A DNA stretch of 64,000 nt from Amycolatopsis deserti (lineage in GTDB: Bacteria > Actinomycetota > Actinomycetes > Mycobacteriales > Pseudonocardiaceae), in contig NZ_BNAU01000002.1 of the NCBI RefSeq assembly GCF_014653945.1, forward strand, positions 186,001 to 250,000, written 5' to 3'. This document shows positions 26,944 through 34,282 of this stretch, one piece after another. The notes under the pieces are model-generated. The model was given only the letters and a program-made list of their open reading frames with translations, made no database searches and was not told the DNA's origin. How positions within the stretch are numbered: the first letter of the stretch is position 1; each line of letters opens with the position of its first letter. The position numbers and the translations under genes are program-made.

Positions 26944-28253
26944 AGGCGCGGGCCCTCGCCGCCGAGGCGCTCCCGTAGCGTGCCCGCCTCCGGTTGCGCC
27001 GGCACCCGCCCCCGGCGGCGCAGCTCCGGCACCACCCAGCGCGCGAAGTCCGCGAACGTGCCCGGGGTCGTGACATACGCCAGGTTGAAGCCGTCCACGT
27101 CGGCCTCCTCGACCCAGCGCTCGAGCTCGTCCGCGACCTCCGGGCCGGAACCCGTCACGACCGGCCCGCGGCCGCCGAGCCCGATGAACCCGGCCAGCTC
27201 CCGCGGCGTCCAGGCCCGTTCGGCCGTCGTGAACGCCGCCAGCGCCGACCGGTTCGCGTCGCCGTCGCGGTAGGTCAGCGGCTCGTCCACCGGCAGTTCG
27301 GCCAGGTCGACGCCCGTCCAGCCGCCGAACAGGGCGAACGCGCCGGGCACCGAGACCAGCGACTGGTACTCCCGCAGCTTCGCCGCGGCCTCCTCGGACG
27401 TCTCGGCCACCACCGGCGTGAGCATCGTGAAGATCTTCACCGCTCGCGGGTCCCGGCCCTGCTCGGCCACGCCCGCGCGGATCGCATCCACCGAGCGGCG
27501 CACCACCCGCGGCGTCGGCCCGGACACGAACACCGCCTCCGCGTGCCGCGCCGCGAACCGCACGCCCCGCGGCGACGCGCCCGCCTGGAACAGCACCGGC
27601 GTGCGCTGCGGCGACGGCTCCGACAGGTGCGGCCCGGGCACCGAGAAGTACTTCCCCTTGTGCCCGATGTCGTGCACCTTCGCCGGATCCGCGTACACGC
27701 CGCCGGACCGCACGACGGCGTCGTCCTCCCACGAGCCCTCCCACAGCCGGTAGCAGACCTCGAGGTACTCCTCGGCGATCTCGTACCGCTCGTCGTGCGG
27801 GACCTGGGCGTCCAGGCCGAGGTTGCGGGCCGCACTGTCCAGATAGGACGTCACGACGTTCCACGCGACCCGGCCGCCCGTCAGGTGGTCCAGTGTGGAC
27901 AGGCGACGGGCCAGCGAGTACGGCTGCTCGTAGGTCGTGGACACGGTGACCCCGAACCCGAGGTGCGAGGTCACCGCGGCCAGCGCGGGCAGCAGCACCG
28001 TCGGCTCGTTCACCGGGATCTGCGCGGCGTCGGCGACCGCCGCGTCCTTCGACCCGCCGTAGACGTCGTACACGCCCAGCACGTCGGCGAGGAACAACGC
28101 GTCGAACCCGCCGTCCTCCAGCGTGCGCGCCAGGTCCAGCCAGAACGACAGGTCGGTGTAGCGGTGCCCCTGGTCGTCGGGGTGCTTCCACAGCCCCGCC
28201 GACTGGTGGCCGGCGCAGTTCATGTCGAAGGCGTTCAGGTAGATCCGGCTCAT
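26820..28253 (-). CDS. LLM-class flavin-dependent monooxygenase (NtaA/SnaA/DmoA type)
   Basis: This 477-residue FMNH2-dependent oxygenase has the NtaA-like start RIYLNAFDMNCAGHQSAGLW. Later motifs are LDHLTGGRVAWNVVTSYLDSAARN and GKYFSVPGPHLSEPSPQRTP, and SPRGVRFAARHAEAVF binds the flavin face. Relatives oxidise nitrilotriacetate, dimethyl sulfide, pristinamycin or sulfonate-like compounds with a separate flavin reductase. The ATG overlaps the stop of the MHS transporter gene, so substrate uptake and oxidation are coupled. The last 50 or so residues (Pro/Gly-rich) come from the repeat patch and look like an acquired tail. Confidence 0.85.
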   Translation of the reverse strand: MSRIYLNAFDMNCAGHQSAGLWKHPDDQGHRYTDLSFWLDLARTLEDGGFDALFLADVLGVYDVYGGSKDAAVADAAQIPVNEPTVLLPALAAVTSHLGFGVTVSTTYEQPYSLARRLSTLDHLTGGRVAWNVVTSYLDSAARNLGLDAQVPHDERYEIAEEYLEVCYRLWEGSWEDDAVVRSGGVYADPAKVHDIGHKGKYFSVPGPHLSEPSPQRTPVLFQAGASPRGVRFAARHAEAVFVSGPTPRVVRRSVDAIRAGVAEQGRDPRAVKIFTMLTPVVAETSEEAAAKLREYQSLVSVPGAFALFGGWTGVDLAELPVDEPLTYRDGDANRSALAAFTTAERAWTPRELAGFIGLGGRGPVVTGSGPEVADELERWVEEADVDGFNLAYVTTPGTFADFARWVVPELRRRGRVPAQPEAGTLRERLGGEGPRLAANHPGAAYRRCGGGPPGPGRSAVRPPAAGGGPPGVAYRR

Positions 28254-29545
28254 GCCAGGCCCTCCCGGTTGGTCTCCCGCGCGAACCACGCGGAGGCGAA
28301 CGTCAGCACCGCCAGCCCGGCGAAGTAGGCCACGATCAGCCACGGCTTCCCGTCCCCGGCGGCCAGCAGCGCGGCGGCGAACAGCGGCGCGAACCCGCCG
28401 GAGAGCACCGCGCCGATCTGGTAGCCCAGCGACGCGCCGCTGTAGCGCACGCGGGTGTCGAACAGCTCACCGAACCACGCGGCCTGCGGCCCGTACATCG
28501 CGTCGTGCACCACGTTCACGCCGAACACGATCGCCAGCACCACCGCCACCGCGGACCCGGAGTCGGCGGCGAGGAAGAACAGCACCAGCGCGACGATCCC
28601 GGCCGCCGACCCGAACAGGTACGGCGGGCGGCGCCCGAAGCGGTCGGACAGGTACCCCCACAGCGGCGTGCTGACCAGCCCGACCGCCGAGGCGACCATC
28701 ACCGCGACCAGGCCCACCGAACTGTCCTTGCCGAACGTGGTCTGCAGGTAGGTCAGCGAGTAGGTGGTGAGCAGCACGAACAACGCGATCTGCGACAGCC
28801 GCAGCCCGGTGGTCAGCGCTACGTTGCGCGGCTGGGTCCGCAGCACCTCCACCACCGGCAGCCGGGCGGTCTCCCCGCGGGCGCGCAGCTCGGCGAACAC
28901 CGGCGCGTCGGTCAGCCGCAGCCGGATCACCAGGCCGACCGCCACGAGTACCAGGCTGAGCAGGAACGGCACCCGCCAGGCCCAGGACAGGAACGCCTCA
29001 CCGGCCACCGTGCGGACGAGGTAGTAGACGCCGGTGGCCAGCAGCATCCCGGCCGACGATCCGAGTTGCGTGAAGCTGCCGAACAGCCCGCGCCGACCGG
29101 GTGTGGCGTGCTCGACCGACAGCAGCGCCGCGCCGCCCCACTCCGCGCCGACCGCGAGGCCCTGCAACAGCCGCAGCACCACGAGCAGCGCGGGGGCGGC
29201 GATCCCGGCCTGCGCGTAGGTCGGCAGCACACCGATCGCCGTGGTGGCGATGCCCATCAGCAGCAGCGCGCCGACCAGCACCGCCTTGCGGCCCACCCGG
29301 TCCCCGAGGTGACCGGAGATCACCGCGCCCAGCGGCCGCGCGCCGAAGCCGACCGCGTAGGTGCCGAACGCCGCGAGCGTGCCCGCGGTCGAGGAGACGT
29401 TGGGGAAGAACAGCGGTTTGAACACCAGCGCGGTCGCGGTGGCGTAGAGGTAGAAGTCGTACCACTCGATGGTCGTGCCGATCATGCTGCCGATCGCGGC
29501 ACTGCGGGGCGTGGTGCGGGGCGGGGACTCAGCCGTGGTCGTCAC
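28250..29545 (-). CDS. MHS-family MFS transporter (metabolite/H+ symporter)
   Basis: This 431-residue protein with 12 predicted helices carries the hallmark of the MHS group, GTTIEWYDFYLYATATALVF, at the start. The loop motif GHLGDRVGRKAVL follows helix 2 and YLSDRFGRRPPYL lies in the second half. The group imports organic acids, shikimate, proline/betaine and similar compounds. The stop overlaps the monooxygenase ATG (ATGA), so it probably imports the monooxygenase substrate. The start is 86 bases from the divergent WrbA-like gene. Confidence 0.9.
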   Translation of the reverse strand: MTTTAESPPRTTPRSAAIGSMIGTTIEWYDFYLYATATALVFKPLFFPNVSSTAGTLAAFGTYAVGFGARPLGAVISGHLGDRVGRKAVLVGALLLMGIATTAIGVLPTYAQAGIAAPALLVVLRLLQGLAVGAEWGGAALLSVEHATPGRRGLFGSFTQLGSSAGMLLATGVYYLVRTVAGEAFLSWAWRVPFLLSLVLVAVGLVIRLRLTDAPVFAELRARGETARLPVVEVLRTQPRNVALTTGLRLSQIALFVLLTTYSLTYLQTTFGKDSSVGLVAVMVASAVGLVSTPLWGYLSDRFGRRPPYLFGSAAGIVALVLFFLAADSGSAVAVVLAIVFGVNVVHDAMYGPQAAWFGELFDTRVRYSGASLGYQIGAVLSGGFAPLFAAALLAAGDGKPWLIVAYFAGLAVLTFASAWFARETNREGLA

Positions 29546-29603
29546 GTCCCGGCACGGTAAGGATTTCCGCGCGGCCGCGGGTGATCTCTCAGATGCTGGA
29601 ACC

Positions 29604-29617
29604 GGGATTCCGATCCC
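29604..29617. promoter_or_regulatory. small inverted repeat in the transporter-wrbA divergent promoter
   Basis: GGGAT-TCCG-ATCCC sits just before the TAGGGT -10 box of the wrbA-like gene (29619-29624). It could be an operator. The arms are short, so confidence is low. Confidence 0.3.
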
Positions 29618-29631
29618 CTAGGGTGGTGATC

Positions 29632-30240
29632 GTGAGCACCCGGATTCTCGTCGTGTACTACAGCGCCACCGGCAACACCGCGAAGCTGGCGGCCGCCCTG
29701 GCCGAGGGGGCGGCCGACGCGGGGGCCGACGTGCGGGTCCGCACGGTCCCGGAAACCGCCCCGCCCGAGGCGATCGCCACCAACCCGCGCTGGCAGGCGT
29801 GGGTGGACGCCGGGCCGCACGACGAGGTGGCCACCCTGGGCGACCTGGAGTGGGCCGACGGGCTGGCGATCGGCAGCCCGACGCGGTTCGGCGGGCCGGC
29901 GAGCCAGCTCAAGTCCTATCTGGACAGCACCGGTGGGTTGTGGGCGCAGGGAAAGCTGGTGGACAAGGTCGCCACGTCCTTCACCACCGCGTCCACCGCG
30001 CACGGCGGCCTGGAGGCGACCGTGCTGGCGATGAACAACATCTTCTACCACTGGGGCGCGATCGTGCTGCCGCTCGGCTACGGGCAGCCGCACCTGCTGG
30101 AGTCGGGCAACCCCTACGGCGGTTCGTTCGTGTCGCGCAAGTCGGCCGAGCCGGACAAGGAGTCGCTCGAGGCGCTGCGCATCCAGGGCACCCGCCTCGC
30201 CACGATCGCCGGGTACGTCCGCACCGGCCGCGGCGCCTGA
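29632..30240 (+). CDS. wrbA: NAD(P)H:quinone oxidoreductase, WrbA type
   Basis: This 202-residue flavodoxin-like protein binds FMN through the phosphate loop SATGNT (residues 11-16). It continues with GSPTRFGGPASQLKSYLD and TASTAHGGLEAT, all typical of WrbA, and GYGQP and NPYGGSF. WrbA reduces quinones by two electrons and limits redox cycling. The GTG at 29632 follows TAGGGT (29619-29624) by seven bases; an upstream in-frame ATG at 29581 lies before that promoter and is rejected. The gene is divergent from the MHS/monooxygenase operon, so a shared role in redox metabolism is possible. Confidence 0.9.
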   Translation: MSTRILVVYYSATGNTAKLAAALAEGAADAGADVRVRTVPETAPPEAIATNPRWQAWVDAGPHDEVATLGDLEWADGLAIGSPTRFGGPASQLKSYLDSTGGLWAQGKLVDKVATSFTTASTAHGGLEATVLAMNNIFYHWGAIVLPLGYGQPHLLESGNPYGGSFVSRKSAEPDKESLEALRIQGTRLATIAGYVRTGRGA

Positions 30241-30326
30241 GGCGGGCGGGCGGCGGCCCGGCTCCTGCGCCATCCCCGCGACCGCAGCGGGGACGCGGGC
30301 CGGCCGCATCCCACCCCCCTCCCCCG

Positions 30327-30355
30327 CTAACCGGTGTGCGAGTGTGACCGGTTAG
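30327..30355. promoter_or_regulatory. 9-bp inverted repeat upstream of the EamA gene
   Basis: CTAACCGGT and ACCGGTTAG are perfect arms around 11 bases. Further right CGGTAC-CGCC-GTACCG (30375-30390) lies at the -35 position of the TAGGGT promoter (30401-30406). They may be operators. The first could also act as a terminator for the wrbA-like gene. Confidence 0.45.
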
Positions 30356-30413
30356 GCGAGGCGTGACGGAATTCCGGTACCGCCGTACCGCTGCGCTGCC
30401 TAGGGTGGACGGG

Positions 30414-31433
30414 GTGGTCACCGAAGCTCCCGCACCCGCGCGTGCGTTCGTCCCGCACCGCGGGCGTGGCACGACGCTGATCCTCGTCTCCTCGGTCTGC
30501 TTCGGCAGCTCCGGCACCATCGCGAAACCCGCGATGCTCGCCGGGCTGTCCGCCGAACAGGTCGCCGCGGCGCGGATCGGTCTGGCCGCGCTCGTGCTGG
30601 CCGCGGCGGTGGCCGTGGTGAAGCCGTCGCTGCTGCGGGTGCGCCGCGCGGAATGGCCCCTGCTGCTCGGCTACGGCCTGCTCGGCGTCGCGGGCGTGCA
30701 GCTGTGCTACTTCGTCGCCGCGGGGCGGCTGCCGGTCGGCATCGCGATCCTGCTCGAGTTCACCTCCCCGGTGCTGATCGCGTTGTGGACGCGGTTCGTG
30801 CGCGGCGTGCGGCTGCCCGGGCGCATGTGGGCCGGGATCGCGCTCGCGATGGCCGGGCTCGCCGGCGTCGCGCAGGTGTGGCAGGGGCTCAGCCTGGACG
30901 CCGTCGGCCTGCTCGCCGGGCTCGGCGCCGCGCTGTGCTCGGCGGCGTACTTCCTGCTCGGCGAGCACGGCGTCAGCAGCCGCCACCCGATGGGCATGGT
31001 CACCTGGGGCATGATCATCGGCGCGGTGGCGGTGTGCGCGGTCGCGCCGCCGTGGACCCTGCCCGCGGAGATCCTCACCGCGCCGGGCGAGTTCGGCCCG
31101 TGGCGCCCGCCGGTGTGGTTGCTGCTGGTCGCCGTCGCGCTGTTCTCGACCGTGCTGGCCTACGCGATCGGCCTCACCGCGCTGCGCCACCTGCCGGCGT
31201 CGGTCGCCAGCGTCATCGGCCTGCTCGAACCGGTCATCGCCACCGCCACCGCGTGGGCGCTGCTGCACGAAACCCTCGCCTGGCCCCAGCTCGCCGGCGC
31301 GGTCGTCCTGCTGGGCGGCGCACTGATCGTGCAGCTCAACTCGCCGCGCCCGCAGGTTCCGGAGATCGGAACGCCCGCCGGTAGGCCCCCGGCGTCGTCC
31401 CCAGCTGATCACGGAAGCGGCGGCGCAGGTTGA
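30414..31433 (+). CDS. EamA/DMT-family transporter
   Basis: This 339-residue member of the drug/metabolite transporter superfamily has ten predicted helices in two EamA repeats; the second repeat contains TVLAYAIGLTALRHLPASVASVIGLLEP. Family members usually export amino acids or metabolites. I chose the GTG at 30414 because TAGGGT lies seven bases upstream. The last roughly 30 codons run over the 3' end of the convergent GlxA-type gene (98-base overlap), giving a Pro/Gly-rich tail. The substrate is unknown. Confidence 0.88.
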   Translation: MVTEAPAPARAFVPHRGRGTTLILVSSVCFGSSGTIAKPAMLAGLSAEQVAAARIGLAALVLAAAVAVVKPSLLRVRRAEWPLLLGYGLLGVAGVQLCYFVAAGRLPVGIAILLEFTSPVLIALWTRFVRGVRLPGRMWAGIALAMAGLAGVAQVWQGLSLDAVGLLAGLGAALCSAAYFLLGEHGVSSRHPMGMVTWGMIIGAVAVCAVAPPWTLPAEILTAPGEFGPWRPPVWLLLVAVALFSTVLAYAIGLTALRHLPASVASVIGLLEPVIATATAWALLHETLAWPQLAGAVVLLGGALIVQLNSPRPQVPEIGTPAGRPPASSPADHGSGGAG

Positions 31434-32292
31434 CCGCTGAGGTGAGCCCGACGCGCGCCGCGATCGCCTCGACCGGCAGGTCGGTGTCCTCCAGCAGCCG
31501 GCGTGCCTCGGCCACGCGGCGGGACAGCAGCCACGCGCCCGGGCTCATGCCGAGCTGCTCGTGGAAGCGCCGCGCGAGCGTGCGGGGCGACACGTTGAGC
31601 CGCGCGGCCAGGTCGGCCACCGACAGCGGGGTCCCGAGGCGGTCACCGGCCCACTCGAGCAGGCCGTCCAGCGCCGCCGCGGGCGGGGCCGGCGGCACGA
31701 ACTGGTTCTGACCGCCGTCGCGGTGCGGGGGCATCACCATGTGCCGCGCGAGGAGGGCGGCGTGCGCGGCCCCGTGGTCCCGCCGCACGAGGTGCAGGCA
31801 CAGGTCGATGCCCGCGCCCGCCCCGGCGCTCGTGGCGACGTCGCCGTGGTCGACGTAGAGCCGGTCCGGCTCGACGCGCACCTGCGGGAACTCCCGCCGC
31901 AGCCGGTCGGCGCCCGCCCAGTGCGTGGTGGCCGAGCGGCCGTCCAGCAACCCGGTGCGCGCGAGCGCGAACACACCCGAGCAGATCGTGACCAGCCGCG
32001 CCCCGCGGGCGTGGGCCCGCAGCAGTGCCCGGCGCACGCGCGGGGACAGCGGCGCGTCCACCGGCCGCCAGCCCGGGATGATCACCGTGTCCGCGGAAGC
32101 CAGCGCCGGCAGGCCCCGCGGCACCGACATGGCGTAGCCCGCGGTCGTCGGCACCGGCCCGGGCGTCTCGGTGCACACGTCGAACTCGTAGTACTGCGGC
32201 ACGCCCTCCCGCACCGTGCCGAAGACCTCCGCGGCGCAGCCGAGCTCGAAGGTCGACTGCACCGGCCGCACCAGGGCGATCACGCGATGCAT
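31336..32292 (-). CDS. GlxA-type AraC-family transcriptional regulator (DJ-1/PfpI + HTH)
   Basis: This 318-residue regulator combines an N-terminal DJ-1/PfpI-like amidotransferase fold with a C-terminal AraC helix-turn-helix pair. The first domain shows GCAAEVFGTV and TICSGVFALARTGLLDG, whose Cys is the nucleophile position of the fold. The second shows SVADLAARLNVSPRTLARRF and RRRFRDQLGTTPGAYRRAF. The ATG at 32292 is chosen; one 18 bases upstream (32310) is equally possible. It is divergent from a cupin gene across a perfect 15-bp palindrome and may control that gene and itself. Its 3' end overlaps the EamA gene. Confidence 0.88.
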   Translation of the reverse strand: MHRVIALVRPVQSTFELGCAAEVFGTVREGVPQYYEFDVCTETPGPVPTTAGYAMSVPRGLPALASADTVIIPGWRPVDAPLSPRVRRALLRAHARGARLVTICSGVFALARTGLLDGRSATTHWAGADRLRREFPQVRVEPDRLYVDHGDVATSAGAGAGIDLCLHLVRRDHGAAHAALLARHMVMPPHRDGGQNQFVPPAPPAAALDGLLEWAGDRLGTPLSVADLAARLNVSPRTLARRFHEQLGMSPGAWLLSRRVAEARRLLEDTDLPVEAIAARVGLTSAVNLRRRFRDQLGTTPGAYRRAFRSPEPAGAAS

Positions 32293-32319
32293 GGCAGAAA
32301 AGTACCCCATGGTGTCTTT

Positions 32320-32334
32320 CCGGACACTGTCCGG
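32320..32334. promoter_or_regulatory. perfect palindrome in the divergent glxA-like/cupin promoter
   Basis: CCGGACACTGTCCGG has 7-bp arms around one base. It overlaps a second weaker repeat, GTGTC-TTTCCG-GACAC (32312-32327). It is placed between the starts of the regulator and the cupin gene, as expected for an operator. Confidence 0.55.
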
Positions 32335-32364
32335 CCGCCGCCCGCGCGCGTCATCTTGGGGGAC

Positions 32365-32700
32365 ATGCACGACGAAATCCTCGCCCAGGAGGGCTACACC
32401 TCGGTCAACGCCTACGACGCCCCGGCCCGCGAAGTGTTCCCCGGGATCCGGCACCGTCCGTTGTGGACCGGGCCCACCGGGGCGCACGCCGACCTGCTGG
32501 AGATGGACCCCGGCACGTCCTGGCCGCACCGCGACGTCCACGAACCCGGCCCGGAGGAGGTGTACGTCGTCGCGGGCACCTTCAACGACGGCGCGCGCGA
32601 CTACCCGCCCGGGACGTTCCTGCACGCCCCCGCGGGAACCTGGCACGTGCCGGCCACCACCACCGGGTGCACGCTGTTCCTGTTCTACCCGGAGGGCTAG
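32365..32700 (+). CDS. small cupin protein (ChrR-like)
   Basis: This 111-residue single-domain cupin has the two-strand metal motif as HRDVHEPGPEEVYVVAGTF and a second half YPPGTFLHAPAGTWHV, giving His, Glu and His ligands. It resembles the ChrR/anti-sigma cupins or small dioxygenase-like proteins; the ligand is unknown. A GGGGGA ribosome site precedes the ATG. Its TAG overlaps the stop of the convergent quinone reductase gene (shared CTAG). It is probably controlled by the divergent GlxA-type regulator. Confidence 0.8.
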   Translation: MHDEILAQEGYTSVNAYDAPAREVFPGIRHRPLWTGPTGAHADLLEMDPGTSWPHRDVHEPGPEEVYVVAGTFNDGARDYPPGTFLHAPAGTWHVPATTTGCTLFLFYPEG

Positions 32701-33647
32701 CCGGCCGTCGTCAGCACGATCCGGCCGAACACCTCGCCGCGGTCCATCTTGTGGTGCGCGAGCGCGGCCTCCGCCAGGGGAAGCACCTCGTGCACCACCG
32801 CGCGCAGTTCCCCGCGAGCCGCGGCGGCGAACTGCGCGGCGCGGACGGCCTGCCGGTCGGACGCGGGCACCGTGTCGGCGCTGAAGGTGGCGAAGGACAA
32901 CGACTTCCGGAACGCCGCCATCATCGCCGGGCCCACCTCCGCCGGCGGGCCGCCGACCACGCCGAGCACCACGAGCCGGCCGTTGGGGTCGAGCTTGCCG
33001 AGGAACGCGGGCAGGTCCGGGCCGGCGACGACGTCGAGGATCACGTCGAAGCCGTCACCGCCGGTGCCGGACCGGTCCAGGACGTGCGTCGCGCCCAGTT
33101 CCCGCAGGCGGTCGCCCCGCGCGGCGGACGACGTCGTGACCGCCACCGTCCCGCCGCCGGAGGCCGCGAGCTGGACCGCCGCGATGCCGATGCTGCCCGC
33201 CGCACCCCGCACGAGCACCGACTCGCCGGGCGCGAACCGCGCGTGGGCCAGGCCGAAGTGCGCCACCACAGCGGAACTTCCGAGCGTCACCGCGTCCTCA
33301 TCGGACAGACCCGGGGGCAGCGGCAGCACCTCCGCCGCCGGCGCCACCGCGCGTTCGACATAGCCGCCGCCGGTGCCGGTGAACGCCCACACGCGCCGGC
33401 CCAGCCACGCCTGCCCGACCCCGGCACCGACCCCGGTCACGGTGCCGGCCACCTCGCTGCCCGGGATGTGCCCCGCCGCGAACCCGTGGGCGGCGAGCGC
33501 GCCGCGGCGGATCGCCACGTCCACGCCGCCGACCCCGATCGCCGCGGTCTCGATGAGTACCTCCCCGGCCGCTGGCTCCGGCTCGGGAACGTCGACCACG
33601 GCCAGGCCCTCGGGCCCGCCGAATTCCTTGATCACCACTGCTTTCAC
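32697..33647 (-). CDS. zeta-crystallin-like quinone oxidoreductase (MDR family)
   Basis: This 316-residue medium-chain dehydrogenase begins MKAVVIKEFGGPEGLAVVDV. It has the GroES-like domain with PGSEVAGTVTGVGAGV, a cofactor motif (GAAGSIGIAAVQLAA) for NADPH, and the conserved SSAARGDRLRELGATHVLD segment. No structural zinc cysteines are present, as in QOR-type enzymes. It faces the TetR gene across a perfect operator, so it is likely its main target and a detoxifying enzyme for quinones or aldehydes. Its stop is shared with the cupin gene. Confidence 0.88.
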   Translation of the reverse strand: MKAVVIKEFGGPEGLAVVDVPEPEPAAGEVLIETAAIGVGGVDVAIRRGALAAHGFAAGHIPGSEVAGTVTGVGAGVGQAWLGRRVWAFTGTGGGYVERAVAPAAEVLPLPPGLSDEDAVTLGSSAVVAHFGLAHARFAPGESVLVRGAAGSIGIAAVQLAASGGGTVAVTTSSAARGDRLRELGATHVLDRSGTGGDGFDVILDVVAGPDLPAFLGKLDPNGRLVVLGVVGGPPAEVGPAMMAAFRKSLSFATFSADTVPASDRQAVRAAQFAAAARGELRAVVHEVLPLAEAALAHHKMDRGEVFGRIVLTTAG

Positions 33648-33660
33648 GTCCGCCGACGTT

Positions 33661-33680
33661 AACGGACGGCCCCGTCCGTT
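33661..33680. promoter_or_regulatory. TetR operator between quinone reductase and tetR genes
   Basis: AACGGACGGCCCCGTCCGTT has perfect 9-bp arms with a CC centre. It is just upstream of the TAAAGT -10 box (33685-33690) of the tetR gene and 13 bases from the reductase start. It is a very likely autorepression site. Confidence 0.7.
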
Positions 33681-33697
33681 TCGCTAAAGTGAGAGCG

Positions 33698-34282
33698 GTG
33701 GCCGGTGAAGTGACTCAGACCCTGCGCTCGGACGCGTTGGACAACCGCGCGCGCATCCTGGAGGCGGCCCGCGCGTTGTTCGCCACCGAAGGCCTGGACG
33801 TGCCGATGCGGGCGATCGCGCGCCGGGCCGGCGTCGGGCCCGCGACCCTGTACCGCCGCTTCCCGGCCAAGCAGGTGCTGGTGGAGGAGGTCTTCGCGGA
33901 CGAGGTGCGTGCGTGCCAGTCCATCGTGGAAGACGGACTCGCCGATCCGGACCCGTGGCGCGGTTTCCGGGATGTGATCGAGCGGATCTGCGAGCTGCAC
34001 GCCCGCAACCGCGGCTTCACCGACGCCTTCCTGTCCGCGTTCCCCGACGCCGTGGCGAGCCGGGAACGCACCCTGAAGGCGGTCGCGGAACTGGCCCGGC
34101 GCGCCCGGGCCACCGGCCACCTGCGCGCGGACTTCGTGCTGGACGACCTGGTGCTGATGCTGATGGCCCACCGCGGCCTGCCCGCCAGCTCGGCGGCGGC
34201 CCGTCTCCGAGCGTCCCGTCGCTTCGCGACGCTGGTGATCCAGGCGTTTCAAGCCCCGGTCAACCCGGCCAGCGCACCGTAG
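33698..34282 (+). CDS. TetR-family transcriptional repressor
   Basis: This 194-residue regulator has the TetR HTH: RARILEAARALFATEGLDVP and AIARRAGVGPATLYRRFPAK. The C-terminal ligand domain is helical. I chose the GTG at 33698 because a TAAAGT -10 box ends seven bases before it; an in-frame GTG at 33689 would lie inside that box. It is divergent from the quinone reductase gene with a palindrome between. The 3' end overlaps the convergent vWA gene by 34 bases. The inducer is unknown, likely an electrophile or quinone. Confidence 0.9.
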   Translation: MAGEVTQTLRSDALDNRARILEAARALFATEGLDVPMRAIARRAGVGPATLYRRFPAKQVLVEEVFADEVRACQSIVEDGLADPDPWRGFRDVIERICELHARNRGFTDAFLSAFPDAVASRERTLKAVAELARRARATGHLRADFVLDDLVLMLMAHRGLPASSAAARLRASRRFATLVIQAFQAPVNPASAP

